64,000 nt of DNA from Rhizobiaceae bacterium. Its GTDB lineage: Bacteria > Pseudomonadota > Alphaproteobacteria > Rhizobiales > Rhizobiaceae. The DNA lies in NCBI GenBank assembly GCA_029212415.1, contig JARGOF010000016.1, positions 43,228-107,227 on the forward strand. Direction: 5' to 3'. Each line of letters begins with the position of its first letter. The first letter of the stretch is position 1. Positions 36,480 to 47,053 of the stretch are shown here, piece by piece. The position numbers and the translations under genes are program-made. The notes beneath the pieces are model-generated. The model saw only the letters and a list, made by a program, of their open reading frames with translations. It had not been told where the DNA came from and ran no database searches.

Positions 36480-37196
36480 ATGCGCCCTTCAGGCAGAAAA
36501 ACCGACCAGATGCGGACCGTCTCATTCGAGCGGGCATTCTCGAAACACGCGGAAGGGTCGTGCCTCGTCAAATTCGGCGATACACATGTGCTGTGTACAG
36601 CCAGTCTGGAAGAGCGCGTGCCGCCATGGTTGCGCAATGCCGGCAAGGGCTGGGTCACCGCTGAATACGGCATGTTGCCACGGGCAACCGGCGACCGGAT
36701 GCGCCGTGAAGCCTCGGCCGGCAAGCAAAGCGGCCGCACACAGGAAATCCAGCGTCTGATCGGCCGCTCGCTGCGCGCCGTGGTCGATCTGGAGGCGCTG
36801 GGCGAACGTCAGATTTCCATTGACTGTGACGTCATCCAGGCCGATGGCGGCACCCGCACGGCCTCGATCACCGGCGCCTGGGTGGCCCTGCATGATTGCC
36901 TCAAGTGGATGGAAGCACGGCAGATGGTCAAGGTAGACCGCGTGCTGAAGGATCATATTGCCGCCATTTCCTGTGGCATCTTTGCCGGCCAGCCGGTGCT
37001 GGATCTGGATTATCTGGAGGATTCGGCCGCCGAAACCGATGCCAATTTCGTCATGACCGGAAGTGGCGGCATCGTCGAAATCCAGGGGACAGCCGAAGGC
37101 GCGCCGTTCAGCGAAGATGAATTCACCGCACTTCTGGGCCTGGCCAAGGCCGGTATCGGCGATCTCGTCGGCATGCAGAAGCAGGCGACGGCTTAA
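36480..37196 (+). CDS. rph: Ribonuclease PH
   Basis: Trims the 3' end of tRNA precursors by phosphorolysis. The 238-residue protein starts [17 protein letters not shown] and includes [33 protein letters not shown] and [20 protein letters not shown], all normal. AGGAG sits eight bases before the ATG. The 303-bp spacer shared with the divergent hrcA holds no other gene that I can support; both promoters should be there. VOC, rdgB and hemW follow closely. Confidence 0.97.
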   Translation: MRPSGRKTDQMRTVSFERAFSKHAEGSCLVKFGDTHVLCTASLEERVPPWLRNAGKGWVTAEYGMLPRATGDRMRREASAGKQSGRTQEIQRLIGRSLRAVVDLEALGERQISIDCDVIQADGGTRTASITGAWVALHDCLKWMEARQMVKVDRVLKDHIAAISCGIFAGQPVLDLDYLEDSAAETDANFVMTGSGGIVEIQGTAEGAPFSEDEFTALLGLAKAGIGDLVGMQKQATA

Positions 37197-37201
37197 GGTC
37201 C

Positions 37202-37633
37202 ATGCGGGCCCCGCAGCACATCCTGGAAACAGCGCTTTATGCGGCTGATCTGGATCGCGCAGAGCAGTTTTATGGCGGCATCCTCAAGCTTGAGAAAGTC
37301 TCACGCGTTGCAGACCGCCATGTTTTCTTTCGCTGCGGGCAGGCCATGCTTTTGATCTTCAATCCGGCAGAAACGGTCAAGCCATCGCACAATCCCGACA
37401 TGCCGGTGCCCGTGCATGGCGCCCATGGCGCCGGCCATATGTGTTTTGCCGCGACCGGGGCGCAACTGGATGACATTGCGGCTTCACTTCGCGATGCCGG
37501 TGTGGCCATTGAAGCCGATTTTCAGTGGCCCGGCGGCGCCCGCTCCATCTATGTCCGCGATCCGGCGGGCAATTCCATCGAATTTGCCGAACCCCGGCTG
37601 TGGGGCTTTGACGAGACAATCGCGAACGGATGA
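37202..37633 (+). CDS. VOC (glyoxalase/bleomycin resistance) family protein
   Basis: A 143-residue protein with two beta-alpha-beta-beta-beta repeats: it starts with the pattern [20 protein letters not shown] and the second half has GAGHMCFAA and [15 protein letters not shown], where His and Glu would bind metal. VOC members act on many small molecules, so the substrate is open. It begins five bases after rph and overlaps rdgB by 4 bp (ATGA), so it belongs to the rph-rdgB-hemW operon. Confidence 0.88.
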   Translation: MRAPQHILETALYAADLDRAEQFYGGILKLEKVSRVADRHVFFRCGQAMLLIFNPAETVKPSHNPDMPVPVHGAHGAGHMCFAATGAQLDDIAASLRDAGVAIEADFQWPGGARSIYVRDPAGNSIEFAEPRLWGFDETIANG

Positions 37634-38274
37634 TCAAGGTGAGAAAACTGACCGCAAAGAAGCTGGTCATTGCCAGTCACAATCAGGGCAAAATCCGCGA
37701 GTTGCGCGATCTTCTGGGTCCCTATGGTTATGAATTGGTCACGGCCGGTGAGCTTGATCTGGAAGAGCCCGAGGAGACCGGGCTGACGTTTGAGAAAAAT
37801 GCCGCTTTGAAGGCACTGGCCTCGGCTCGATCGGCAGGGATGCCGGCGCTTTCCGACGATTCCGGGCTGGCGGTTGACGCGCTGGACGGTGCACCGGGCA
37901 TCTATTCGGCCCGCTGGGCAGGTCCCGACAAGGATTTCCCCATGGCCATGGGCCTTGTGCATGATGCCTTGCAAAAAAAGGGGATCAATGACGGCCGCGG
38001 ACGTTTCGTCTCGGTTATCTGTCTGGCCTGGCCCGATGGGCATGTGGAATATTTCCGCGGCGAAGTGGAAGGCGCCATCGTCTGGCCGCCGCGCGGCGAT
38101 CAGGGTTTTGGCTATGATCCAATATTCCAGCCTGATGGCTACAAGACCACCTTTGGCGAAATGAGCGCAGAAGAAAAACACGGATGGAAGCGGGGCCAGG
38201 ACGTCGCTCTGTCGCACCGGGCGCGCGCCTTCAAACTGTTCACCGAACAATGTCTTGAAGGCAGATCTGCATGA
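37630..38274 (+). CDS. rdgB: XTP/dITP diphosphatase (RdgB/HAM1)
   Basis: Removes non-canonical purine nucleotides (dITP, XTP) from the pool. The 214-residue protein shows [41 protein letters not shown] and [12 protein letters not shown], plus SHRARAFK near the end, all typical. The start overlaps the VOC gene and the stop overlaps hemW (ATGA), so translation is coupled through the operon. Confidence 0.96.
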   Translation: MIKVRKLTAKKLVIASHNQGKIRELRDLLGPYGYELVTAGELDLEEPEETGLTFEKNAALKALASARSAGMPALSDDSGLAVDALDGAPGIYSARWAGPDKDFPMAMGLVHDALQKKGINDGRGRFVSVICLAWPDGHVEYFRGEVEGAIVWPPRGDQGFGYDPIFQPDGYKTTFGEMSAEEKHGWKRGQDVALSHRARAFKLFTEQCLEGRSA

Positions 38275-39443
38275 TCCAGCGTGAGGATGCGCCGGGTTTT
38301 GGCATCTATGTACATTGGCCCTTCTGTGCCGCGAAATGTCCCTATTGTGATTTCAACAGCCACGTGCGGCACAGGCCGGTGGATCAAGAGCGCTATGTCG
38401 CGGGTTTTCAGCGTGAAATCGACCATTTCAGCGATTTCACCGGCAAACGTGAGGTCACCAGCATCTTTTTTGGCGGCGGCACGCCATCGCTGATGGCGCC
38501 ATCGACAGTGGCCGCCATCCTGGAGGCGATCAGTGCCGCCTGGAACGTGCCGGATGATATCGAGATCACCCTTGAGGCCAATCCGACCAGCGTCGAGGCC
38601 GATCGCTTTCGCGGCTACAGAGCAGCCGGTGTCAACCGCGTATCGCTGGGTGTTCAGGCACTCAATGACCGCGACCTGAAGTTCCTGGGGCGCATGCACA
38701 GTGTTGGCGAGGCCATTGAGGCCATTGACCTGGCCCGGGCCATTTTTCCGCGCTTGTCCTTCGATCTCATCTACGCCCGACCCGATCAGAGCGTTGCCGA
38801 CTGGGAACGGGAACTGGCGCAGGCCATTGCCTATGCGGCCGATCATCTGTCGCTCTATCAACTGACCATTGAACAGGGCACGCCCTTTTATGCGCTGCAT
38901 AAAAAGGGCAAGCTGATCGTTCCCGATGGCGACCAGTCCGCCGATCTATATCAGGCAACGCAGGAATTGACGCAAAAGCACAATCTGCCCGCCTATGAAG
39001 TTTCCAATCATGCCACACCGGGCGCCGAAAGCCGCCATAATCTGACCTATTGGCGTTATGGCGACTACGTGGGCCTTGGCGCCGGCGCCCATGGGCGCCT
39101 GACGGGCAGCCTGATGGACGAGCAGGGCAAGATCGGCACGGCCAACAGGCGCAATCCGGAGCAATGGCTGGAACAGGTCGAGACACGCGGCCACGGGGTT
39201 GAAATCGAAGAACGCCTGGATATGGCTGCACAGGCCGATGAATTGATGCTGATGGGCCTGCGATTGCGCGAAGGCATGGACCTTGCACGATGGCATGCCC
39301 TTTCAGGACGCACGCTTGATGCAGACAAGGAAGCCTTTCTGATTTCCCATGGCCTGATCGAGCGGCTCGGCAATTCGCGGCTGCGCTGCACGCCATCGGG
39401 CATGCTGGTGCTCGACGCGGTGGTGGCCGATCTGGCCGGCTGA
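38271..39443 (+). CDS. hemW: Radical SAM heme chaperone HemW
   Basis: A 390-residue radical-SAM protein, formerly called HemN-like, that binds heme and is thought to insert it into respiratory proteins. The cluster motif CxxxCxxC is in [12 protein letters not shown]; other features are [18 protein letters not shown] and [11 protein letters not shown]. It lacks the extra N-terminal length of the true coproporphyrinogen oxidase HemN, supporting HemW. Last gene of the rph operon, convergent with the acetyltransferase gene. Confidence 0.94.
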   Translation: MIQREDAPGFGIYVHWPFCAAKCPYCDFNSHVRHRPVDQERYVAGFQREIDHFSDFTGKREVTSIFFGGGTPSLMAPSTVAAILEAISAAWNVPDDIEITLEANPTSVEADRFRGYRAAGVNRVSLGVQALNDRDLKFLGRMHSVGEAIEAIDLARAIFPRLSFDLIYARPDQSVADWERELAQAIAYAADHLSLYQLTIEQGTPFYALHKKGKLIVPDGDQSADLYQATQELTQKHNLPAYEVSNHATPGAESRHNLTYWRYGDYVGLGAGAHGRLTGSLMDEQGKIGTANRRNPEQWLEQVETRGHGVEIEERLDMAAQADELMLMGLRLREGMDLARWHALSGRTLDADKEAFLISHGLIERLGNSRLRCTPSGMLVLDAVVADLAG

Positions 39444-39447
39444 TTTA

Positions 39448-39921
39448 TTACTTGGAAATATTGATCCGCAACAAGGGAAGGCTGCGGCCCGGTATGGCAT
39501 CGGATGGCGCCATGCCGATCATCTGCGCGCCCATTTTTTGATAGAATGAAGCCGCATGCGGGTCGGACAGGATGGTCAGCTTCGGAATATTCTCAGCACG
39601 CGCCAGTGCAATGATTGCTTCAAACAAACGCCTGCCAATGCCCCTTCCCATCAAGGCTGGTTCCACGAAGAACTGATCAATTTCAAACCCGTCATGCCCA
39701 TTCATCAGGCCAACTGCGGCGACACCGGCCAGTTGCGAACCCGAATCAGCGACGAGCACACGTTGTTGGGTGATCGCATGGGGGTCGATGGTCAGGGCGT
39801 CCCGGCAGAGCTCCATGAAGGCGGCGTCATAGCCCCAATGCGCCTTTGAGCGCATGCATAGCTCCGTCAGCAGTTCACTCTCCGACACGTCAGCCAGTCG
39901 AAGGGTGACGGGATCATCCAT
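39448..39921 (-). CDS. GNAT family N-acetyltransferase
   Basis: A 157-residue acetyltransferase with the acetyl-CoA loop GRGIGRRLFEAIIALA (about residues 92-107) and the neighbouring strand IDQFFVEPALMG. The substrate is unknown. Its start codon is three bases after the gpmA stop, so it may be cotranscribed with the dapB-gpmA group. Confidence 0.88.
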   Translation of the reverse strand: MDDPVTLRLADVSESELLTELCMRSKAHWGYDAAFMELCRDALTIDPHAITQQRVLVADSGSQLAGVAAVGLMNGHDGFEIDQFFVEPALMGRGIGRRLFEAIIALARAENIPKLTILSDPHAASFYQKMGAQMIGMAPSDAIPGRSLPLLRINISK

Positions 39922-39924
39922 CCT

Positions 39925-40560
39925 TCAGTGCGCCTTGGACATGTCTCCGAGCACTTGCTTGCTGGCAACGGTGGAATCGGCTTTCAGCTGATAGACGATC
40001 GGTACGCCGGTCGCCAGATTGAGCCCGGTGATTTCCGCTTCGCTGAGGCGATCCAGCACCATGACCAGCGAGCGCAGGGAATTTCCATGGGCCGCCACGA
40101 GGACCTTCTGGCCGGCAAGCACACGCGGCAGGATCTCCATCATGTAATAGGGCCAGACACGGGCACCGGTATCCTTGAGGCTTTCGCCGCCGGGTGGCGG
40201 AATGTCATAGGAGCGGCGCCAGATATGAACCTGTTCCTCGCCCCATTTCTTGCGCGCATCGTCCTTGTTCAAACCGGCAAGATCACCATAATCGCGCTCA
40301 TTGAGGGCCTGATCATGAATGGTCTCAAGGTCCGGTTGGCCGACACCATCGAGAATGATCTGGCAGGTTCGCTCCGCCCGCACCAGCACCGAGGTGAAGG
40401 CAATATCAAAGTGAATGCCGGTTTGCTTCAGCGCCTCGGCGCCGTCTCGGGCTTCGATCAGCCCCTGTTCGGTCAGGTCAGGATTTTTCCAACCGGTGAA
40501 AAGATTCTTCAGATTCCATTCGCTTTGGCCGTGGCGCACAAGCACAAGAGTTCCAGACAT
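39925..40560 (-). CDS. gpmA: 2,3-bisphosphoglycerate-dependent phosphoglycerate mutase
   Basis: Interconverts 3- and 2-phosphoglycerate. The 211-residue enzyme has the phosphohistidine motif [10 protein letters not shown] with His10, the [21 protein letters not shown] region, and the second His in [10 protein letters not shown]. The start at 40560 gives the family N-terminus; the frame is open to 40698 over dapB. It follows dapB by 28 bp in the same direction. Confidence 0.96.
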   Translation of the reverse strand: MSGTLVLVRHGQSEWNLKNLFTGWKNPDLTEQGLIEARDGAEALKQTGIHFDIAFTSVLVRAERTCQIILDGVGQPDLETIHDQALNERDYGDLAGLNKDDARKKWGEEQVHIWRRSYDIPPPGGESLKDTGARVWPYYMMEILPRVLAGQKVLVAAHGNSLRSLVMVLDRLSEAEITGLNLATGVPIVYQLKADSTVASKQVLGDMSKAH

Positions 40561-40588
40561 GGCGTTGCCTTTCGTTAGATGATCCGTT

Positions 40589-41401
40589 TCAGGATAGTCC
40601 GAGGACATCAAGCATGGAATACAGACCCGGCTTGCGCCCCTGTCCCCACAGGGCAGCCTTGATCGCTCCACGCGCAAATATCGTGCGATCCAGAGCACGA
40701 TGGGTCAGTTCCACTGTTTCTCCCTCACCGGCAAGGATGACCGAATGTTCGCCGACCACCGAACCACCACGCAGGGTGGCAAAGCCGATGGTTCCAGGTT
40801 CGCGTGGCCCGGTCTGTCCATCGCGCACCCGCACGGCGTGGCTTTCAAGATCGATATCGCGGCCCTGTGCCGCAGCCTTTGCAAGCAGGTAGGCGGTGCC
40901 GGAAGGCGCATCGACCTTGTGTTTGTGATGCATTTCCAGAACTTCAATGTCCCAATCGGCAGCCTCGAGCGCCTTGGCGGCCTGCTGCACCAGCACGCTG
41001 AGCAGATTGACGCCCAGACTCATATTGCCCGACTTGATGATCGTGGCGCGTTCCGCGGCACGCGCAATGCTGCTTTCATGCTGCGCTTCCAGGCCCGTCG
41101 TGCCAATGACATGAACAAGGCCCATTTGCGCCGTCAGTGCGGCAAATTCAACAGAAACCGCCGGTGAGGTAAAATCGATGACGCCATCGGCCTTGGCAAA
41201 GGCTGCTTGCGGGTCATCACACACCAGAATGCCCGATGGTCCCGTCCCGGCCAATTCGCCGATATCCTTGCCCAGCAGCGGGGATCCCTGGCGCTCGACC
41301 GCGCCGCAAACGACGGCGCCGTCCCTATCGGCGATTGCACGCACCAGTGCCTGCCCCATGCGTCCGGCAGCACCGACAATCACCAGCCTCATATCCGCCA
41401 T
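40589..41401 (-). CDS. dapB: 4-hydroxy-tetrahydrodipicolinate reductase
   Basis: NAD(P)H-dependent step of lysine and diaminopimelate synthesis. The 270-residue enzyme has the dinucleotide-binding [13 protein letters not shown], the active-site [15 protein letters not shown] with catalytic His and Lys, and [16 protein letters not shown]. Its ATG shares one base with the stop of the ABC transporter gene upstream (TAATG), so the two are coupled; gpmA follows. Confidence 0.97.
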   Translation of the reverse strand: MADMRLVIVGAAGRMGQALVRAIADRDGAVVCGAVERQGSPLLGKDIGELAGTGPSGILVCDDPQAAFAKADGVIDFTSPAVSVEFAALTAQMGLVHVIGTTGLEAQHESSIARAAERATIIKSGNMSLGVNLLSVLVQQAAKALEAADWDIEVLEMHHKHKVDAPSGTAYLLAKAAAQGRDIDLESHAVRVRDGQTGPREPGTIGFATLRGGSVVGEHSVILAGEGETVELTHRALDRTIFARGAIKAALWGQGRKPGLYSMLDVLGLS

Positions 41402-43233
41402 TACGCCTCTCCCTTGTGCAGATCCGATGCAACGGCCTGAATATCCATGTCATCGATACTCTCCAGACCCAGTGCCTGCAGTTTCAGAAAACGTGCATAG
41501 AGACCATCTTCCAGACTTGCCAGGTGGTGGTGGTCTCCCTGCTCCACAACGCGCCCACCCATCATGACAATGATCCTGTCGGCGCGGGCGATGGTTGACA
41601 GACGATGGGCAATCACCAGCACCGTGCGACCGCTCATGGCACGGTCGAGGGCCTTTTGAACAAAGACTTCCGATTCCGTATCGAGCGCCGAGGTCGCCTC
41701 ATCCAGCAACAATATGGGTGCGTTGCGGATCAAGGCCCTGGCAATGGAAATGCGTTGCCTCTGACCACCCGACAGGGTCGATCCGCCTTCCCCGACAAGC
41801 GTGTCGTAACCATTGGGTTGTTCAAGGATGAAATCGTGCGCATAGGCCAGCTTGGCGGCTTCTTCGATTTCCGCATCGGTGGCGTCGGGGCGACCATAAC
41901 GGATGTTGTCGCGCAGACTTCCCTCAAACAGATAGGGGTGTTGTGACACATAGGCGATGGCGTGCCGCAGAGATTGTTTGGTCACCTTGGAAATATCCTG
42001 ACCATCAATCAGAATACGCCCGCTATCGGCATCGTAGAATCGCGGCAACAGATTGACGATCGTGGTCTTGCCGGCGCCCGAAGGGCCAACCAGTGCCGTC
42101 GTTTTACCGGCTTCGGCAACCAGGCTGACCTTGTGCAGCACAGGACTGGTCTCAGAATAGCTGAAGCTCAGATCCTCGAAACGGATTTCGGCGCCGGAAA
42201 CGACCAGATCCCGGGCATTGGGAATATCCGCCTGATGCGGCGTGATATCGAGAATCTCATAGATCATCCGGGCATTGACGATGGCGCGTTCCATATTGAC
42301 CTGAAGCCGCGCCAGACGGCGCGCCGGATCATAGGCCAGCAGCAGCGCACCGATGAACGATATGAAGGCGCCCGGCAATGCATCCCTGTAGATGGTGTTG
42401 AATGCCGCATAGGCCAGCACGCCGGAAATGGCTATTCCGGCCAATGTTTCGGTCAGCGGCCCGGTACGCTCGGAAAGACGTGCGATCCGGTTAGATCGGG
42501 CTTCCGCATCGGTCACCAGAATATCGACCTTGTTACGGAGCTGGTCTTCCATGGTGAAGGCCTTGACGATGGCAATACCCTGCAGGGTTTCCTGCATCAC
42601 CCCATAGACCCGGCTGTTGACCATGACGGATTCACGGGTCACGCTGCGCAGCCGTTTTGCTATATAGCGCAGGGCCAGAACCATCGGCGGCCCGACAAGG
42701 AAGACCACGGCTGTCAAAAGCGGGTCACGATAAATCATCACGCCCACCAGGGCGAGAAGCGTGAGTAGATCCTTGGCAAGCGAGGTGATGGTCAGATTGA
42801 GGACATCGCGGATACCACCGGCATTCTGGCCGATCTGCGAGGCCAGCTGGGCCGAGCGTGTTTCGCCCAGATAGCCAACGCCGAGTTCCATCAGGTGGCT
42901 GAACAAACGGCGCTGATAACGCGCAACGATATTGTTGCCGATTTTTGCCAGAGCAACGGCCTGTCCGTAGGTCGCCGCGCCGCGCAGCACGAAAGCACCC
43001 AATACCGCTCCGCAGATAACCCAGACGACTTCTTCACGTTGCTTGGCAAAAGCCTCGTCAACCATGTCCCCCAGGACCCAGGCCATGAAGGCGGTCGACA
43101 GGGCCACGGCCATCAGGCAGGCGATGGCGAAGATATAGGTTCCGATATAATCGCGGCCATTCTCCGACAAAATGCGCCGAAGCATGCCGATGATCGTATC
43201 GGGATCAATCCGCGTTCGTTGTTTATCTGCCAC
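41401..43233 (-). CDS. MsbA-like ABC exporter (permease-ATPase fusion)
   Basis: A 610-residue half-transporter. Six membrane segments fill residues 20-320; the ATPase part follows with Walker [10 protein letters not shown], signature LSGGQRQR, Walker [13 protein letters not shown] and the switch His in VIAHRLS. It would work as a dimer exporting lipid or other hydrophobic substrates; proteins of this kind in the order are often labelled lipid A exporters, but no lipid genes are next to it. It leads the transcript that continues into dapB and gpmA. Confidence 0.92.
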   Translation of the reverse strand: MADKQRTRIDPDTIIGMLRRILSENGRDYIGTYIFAIACLMAVALSTAFMAWVLGDMVDEAFAKQREEVVWVICGAVLGAFVLRGAATYGQAVALAKIGNNIVARYQRRLFSHLMELGVGYLGETRSAQLASQIGQNAGGIRDVLNLTITSLAKDLLTLLALVGVMIYRDPLLTAVVFLVGPPMVLALRYIAKRLRSVTRESVMVNSRVYGVMQETLQGIAIVKAFTMEDQLRNKVDILVTDAEARSNRIARLSERTGPLTETLAGIAISGVLAYAAFNTIYRDALPGAFISFIGALLLAYDPARRLARLQVNMERAIVNARMIYEILDITPHQADIPNARDLVVSGAEIRFEDLSFSYSETSPVLHKVSLVAEAGKTTALVGPSGAGKTTIVNLLPRFYDADSGRILIDGQDISKVTKQSLRHAIAYVSQHPYLFEGSLRDNIRYGRPDATDAEIEEAAKLAYAHDFILEQPNGYDTLVGEGGSTLSGGQRQRISIARALIRNAPILLLDEATSALDTESEVFVQKALDRAMSGRTVLVIAHRLSTIARADRIIVMMGGRVVEQGDHHHLASLEDGLYARFLKLQALGLESIDDMDIQAVASDLHKGEA

Positions 43234-43292
43234 TGTTTATGAATCCTGATCGATAATGTCAGCGGCTCTATATACGCTTCGCGGCGCTTTGC

Positions 43293-44318
43293 CTATGCCC
43301 TCCAGCGACGTCCCTCTGTCGCAACACCGAAACGAATCGGCGTGCGTGCGTAGGATGCCAGGCCGAAAAGCGCAGCCAGAGGGTGGGTAACGACAAAGGT
43401 CGGCATGGTTTTGAGCAGCGCGCCATGCGGCGCTTTGTCCTCAAAAGCTGCTCTGAATTCCGGTTTTTCGAGCACCGGAATAATTTTCTGGACAATGCCA
43501 CCGGCCAGGAAAACACCGCCGCGCGCCATGAAAACCAAAGCCAGATCACCGGCCACGCGCCCCAGATAGGTGGCAAAAAGCGAAAGCGCTTCGCTCGCCA
43601 CCGGGTCTGCGCCATCCAGACCGGCGGCGGTAACCTCATGCGGCGCAGAAAAAACCGGCGGCTGACCATCGGCCTTGCAAATGGCCGTATAGAGATTGAC
43701 CAGACCACTGCCGCACAGAATCTGTTCGGCAGATACCCGCCCGCCAATGCGTTTGAGATGGGGGAAGATGGCAAAGTCCCGATCCGTGCGCGGCCCCAGA
43801 TCAATATGGCCGCCTTCGCCGGGAACCGGAATCCAGCTGTGCCGGGAATAGACCAACCCCGCGACACCCAGGCCCGTGCCCGGCCCGAGAACCACCCGGG
43901 ACGCATGGTGTTCGATCTTTCCGCCACCGATGGCATGGCGATGCTCCGTGTCCAGAGAGGCTGCCGCCAGCGCCTGCGCCTCAAAATCATTGAGGACGAT
44001 GACATCAACAAGGAAAAAATCCTTGATCATCTGTTTTGGCCGGACAATCCATGGACAATTTGTCAGGTGAATTTCATCGCTGTCCACCGGTCCGGCAATG
44101 GCGAAAATCGCTGACCGGGGCTGAATGGATGTCTTGTCGAGGATTTTCGTCTGGATGGCCTCTTCGATGGTCTCAAAATCAGCCGTCGCCAGAACAGGAA
44201 ACTCTTTTGGCTGTGCATAGGCATCCATGAGAATGGCGAAACGGGCATTGGTCCCGCCGATATCACCAATCAGGATCGGGAAATGGATGATGGCATCGTG
44301 GTCCTTGCTACTGGACAT
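43293..44318 (-). CDS. glk: Glucokinase
   Basis: Phosphorylates glucose with ATP, feeding the Entner-Doudoroff or pentose phosphate route. The 341-residue protein has the phosphate-1 loop [25 protein letters not shown] with the catalytic Asp, [14 protein letters not shown] and [11 protein letters not shown], as in the bacterial Glk group. The spacer upstream is AT-rich and shows no clear operator. Stands alone between mepA and the ABC exporter gene. Confidence 0.94.
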   Translation of the reverse strand: MSSSKDHDAIIHFPILIGDIGGTNARFAILMDAYAQPKEFPVLATADFETIEEAIQTKILDKTSIQPRSAIFAIAGPVDSDEIHLTNCPWIVRPKQMIKDFFLVDVIVLNDFEAQALAAASLDTEHRHAIGGGKIEHHASRVVLGPGTGLGVAGLVYSRHSWIPVPGEGGHIDLGPRTDRDFAIFPHLKRIGGRVSAEQILCGSGLVNLYTAICKADGQPPVFSAPHEVTAAGLDGADPVASEALSLFATYLGRVAGDLALVFMARGGVFLAGGIVQKIIPVLEKPEFRAAFEDKAPHGALLKTMPTFVVTHPLAALFGLASYARTPIRFGVATEGRRWRA

Positions 44319-44573
44319 TTATCTCAGTCTCCGAAAATCCGCGTCATGACGCCCACGGGCCTTCTTGCTGCCAATGGACATCTTTACACAATTAAATCGA
44401 TTTGAATTCTCTCTATAGCAAATTACGGCATAAAGGAAAGCGACCTGCCGGGTGATTTTGTCTCGCGGCCTGCTTTATCGGACAATTGTTGCAATCATAT
44501 TTCAACGCCGTAGTCTTCGCAATTGTCTGCCCGGCAGACGCGCAGTCAGCCATGGGGGTGGCCAGGGGCGCAG

Positions 44574-45635
44574 CTAGGGGGTCGGACGGGGGGTTGGAAT
44601 CGGTATCAGGGCCGGCATGGACGCCGGCGAAGCGTTTCCGGCAATGCGTGCATAAACCGTCTGCTCAATGCCCGCAGCGCCGATTGTTACCGAGGCCTCT
44701 GATGCCGGGCCTGCCGCGTTGAGCACGCCGGTGCAGGCAGACGGCAGGTCATTGAGCATCACGTGGCGTGGCTTCTTCGGTTTTGTGGGTTTTTTCGGCT
44801 TCGATGGTTTTGTCGGCTTTTTGGGTTTGAGGGCAACATCAAACCACCAGTCCAGAACCTTGCCGCAGCCCTGATCTGCCGGAACGGCATTTTGCGCCTT
44901 GCAATTGGTTGACCCTTTCGGGCAACGCAAACGAACATGCATGTGATAATGGTGACCGTAGTAGGGCCTGACCTTGGCAAGCAGGGCGCGGTCTCCCTTC
45001 CAGCTGTCACACAGCTTCTTCTTGATGCCGGGATGAACAAGGATGCGCTGCACCTGCGGGTAGCTGGCCGCGCGCATGATCAGACCGGCGTGCGCATCCG
45101 TCCATATCTTCGGATCGACCACGACGGATTGGGATTTCAACACCGATTTGGCGCTGATGGCCTCGCGCTCGGATGCCGAAAAGCGCCGGTTCGGCATCGG
45201 GGTGAGCCAGATATCGGCGTCCAGCCCGACCTGATGGGATGCATGGCCTGTCAACATCGGTCCGCCGCGCGGCTGAGACATGTCGCCGACCAGCAAGCCA
45301 GGCCAGCCATCATATTTGGCCGCATCCCGGGAGAGTTGTTCGACCGTGGCAATCAGCTCCGGATGCCCCCAGCGGCGATTGCGGGACAGGCGCATGGCCT
45401 GCCAATACTCACCATCCGTAGCGATTGCCCGCCCACCGGCAAGGCAGCCATTCGAATAGAAACCATAAGCCTGGGATGGCAGATCGGCCGGCAGCTGCTT
45501 GCTACCGAACAGCTGCTTTGCAGGCGTATTGTCCGCCGCGCCTGCCGACCCGGTTGCAAACAGTGCAAGCATCAACGCACTGAAAAACAGGGATATGAAG
45601 GAGGATATCAGTTTTCCGAGAGGCAAATCATCCAC
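44574..45635 (-). CDS. mepA: Penicillin-insensitive murein endopeptidase MepA
   Basis: Periplasmic zinc peptidase that cuts peptidoglycan cross-links. The 353-residue protein has a signal peptide (about 10-33, ending GSAGA), the metal motif HASHQVGLDADIW and the second His pair in HHYHMHVRL. After the catalytic domain comes a Lys/Pro-rich linker (about 270-290, PKKPTKPSKPKKPTKPKKP-like) and a tail of about 60 residues absent from enteric MepA. The linker is low in complexity and may anchor the protein to the wall. Divergent from gtrA. Confidence 0.93.
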   Translation of the reverse strand: MDDLPLGKLISSFISLFFSALMLALFATGSAGAADNTPAKQLFGSKQLPADLPSQAYGFYSNGCLAGGRAIATDGEYWQAMRLSRNRRWGHPELIATVEQLSRDAAKYDGWPGLLVGDMSQPRGGPMLTGHASHQVGLDADIWLTPMPNRRFSASEREAISAKSVLKSQSVVVDPKIWTDAHAGLIMRAASYPQVQRILVHPGIKKKLCDSWKGDRALLAKVRPYYGHHYHMHVRLRCPKGSTNCKAQNAVPADQGCGKVLDWWFDVALKPKKPTKPSKPKKPTKPKKPRHVMLNDLPSACTGVLNAAGPASEASVTIGAAGIEQTVYARIAGNASPASMPALIPIPTPRPTP

Positions 45636-46010
45636 TCCGCGCGCGTCGAATCAATCATTTGCATGTTACGGCAAATTTGGCTTTGCCACTATGGACAAAC
45701 CGCAGCCACTGAACTGCACACTGCCGCCAGCCACCATGGGATTCGCGTAGAATATTATTAGCACGCGTCGCGACGGCTTGAAACAGTCTGCATCACTCCG
45801 GCCAGGAACAATCGCATCGCTATCAGCGCCATGGCGTTGTCTGCCATGGCCAGCGGCTGTAATTTTGGATTCTTTGGCTGACAAAGGTGCAGAATTCAAA
45901 ACTATACTGTATATGGGGTTTCAAGCCACCGGGGCTGCGCGAAAAGACAAACGTGCGTCCAATGGCTACCAGCGCCAGAATGGCGGCAAGGCAAGGAAAC
46001 CTGTTGCTGA
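45636..46010. other. Divergent spacer between mepA and the GtrA gene
   Basis: No gene I can support. A 78-codon frame (45778-46014) overlaps the next start in ATGA form but has no family resemblance and a composition like non-coding DNA. Promoters for both flanking genes should lie here. Confidence 0.4.
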
Positions 46011-46388
46011 ATGAAAAAACGTCTGTTGAGTTTCCTTGTTGTCGGCGGAATAGGATTTCTGGCCGATGCAGGTGTCCTTCTGAGCTTTCTGCATTGGACC
46101 GACGTGGATCCGTTCACCGCCAGACTGGTGGCAATCGCGATCGCGCTGCAGGTCACATGGCTGTTGAACCGGAATTTCACATTTGAAAAGAGCACGCGCA
46201 GTACGGCTGTTGAAGGCATGCGCTATGGCGGCGTCGGCATTGCCTCAAATATCCTCAATTATCTTGTCTATTCAGGATTGCTGGTGTTCCTGCCGGAGAT
46301 AAGACCAATCGTCGCGCTGACCCTGGGCTCGGCAACAGCAACTGTCTTTGCCTATACGGGCTATGCCAAGCTGGTTTTCGGACGCTAG
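46011..46388 (+). CDS. GtrA family membrane protein
   Basis: A 125-residue protein with four membrane segments and the GtrA pattern FLVVGGIGFLADAGVLLS at the start and YGGVGIASNILNYLVYSGL in the third segment. GtrA-type proteins are thought to help carry lipid-linked sugars across the inner membrane. No glycosyltransferase is next to it. Its end overlaps the convergent nucleotidyltransferase gene by 4 bp. Confidence 0.85.
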   Translation: MKKRLLSFLVVGGIGFLADAGVLLSFLHWTDVDPFTARLVAIAIALQVTWLLNRNFTFEKSTRSTAVEGMRYGGVGIASNILNYLVYSGLLVFLPEIRPIVALTLGSATATVFAYTGYAKLVFGR

Positions 46389-47005
46389 AGTATCCGTTGT
46401 GACCAGGGCTCAACGGTCAGTTCCGGCCAGGCCTTCAACGCCCTGTTTGCCTTTTGCCTGTGTGCTGTTTCATTGGCCAGAACCCGGTTTGGAATCACCC
46501 GAAACGCAAAGATAGGGTCCAGCCCGAAGGGCGCATAAAGATCCAAACTGTCGTCGTCCAGAAGACGGATACCGACCGCGTGGGTTCGCGACGCATAACG
46601 GTCGATTGATTCGTCGCCGTTCGAAAGAGCCTCATAGGCCTGCCCGAATTTTTTCGGGAACCACAGATGCACCCGCGCCTGATTGCGGATTTCCACCGGC
46701 AGGGGACTGTTGTCAAAAACCGCCTTTGAACGTTTTATAATACGGTCCTCGGCCTCCCAGGAAAGGTCGGATTGGTCGAAATAGATTACGTCGATATCGT
46801 TGATGGCGTGGCCTGACGGCCTGCCGGTCAGCACATTCCAGACTGTGTTATAGATGACCCCTGAAACGATGCGCCATTGCGGCAGGTTGAGCTTTCGCGC
46901 CGCGACCAGAGCATCGTGGATGATCGGCTCATTGCGCACGATATCAAACAGAATATCGCGCTGTTCTTCAAAGGGTCGCCCGGCATGACGCAGATGATCC
47001 ATCAA
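46385..47005 (-). CDS. Nucleotidyltransferase family protein (DUF925-like)
   Basis: A 206-residue protein. The pattern WRIVSGVIYNTVWNVLTGRP followed by NDIDVIYFD gives the paired acidic residues of a nucleotidyltransferase active site, and DLYAPFGLDPIFAFRVIPN is a family signature. Members are uncharacterised. It follows the Gfo/Idh oxidoreductase gene by 48 bp in the same direction and may share its transcript. Confidence 0.85.
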   Translation of the reverse strand: MMDHLRHAGRPFEEQRDILFDIVRNEPIIHDALVAARKLNLPQWRIVSGVIYNTVWNVLTGRPSGHAINDIDVIYFDQSDLSWEAEDRIIKRSKAVFDNSPLPVEIRNQARVHLWFPKKFGQAYEALSNGDESIDRYASRTHAVGIRLLDDDSLDLYAPFGLDPIFAFRVIPNRVLANETAHRQKANRALKAWPELTVEPWSQRIL

Positions 47006-47053
47006 TGGCCTCTATGATCGTGCCACTTGCACATCGCCTTGACCGGATTTCGC

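Noticed and set aside
35100..36480. CIRCE operator near hrcA or grpE
   Set aside because: No TTAGCACTC/GAGTGCTAA inverted repeat noticed in the spacers of these genes.
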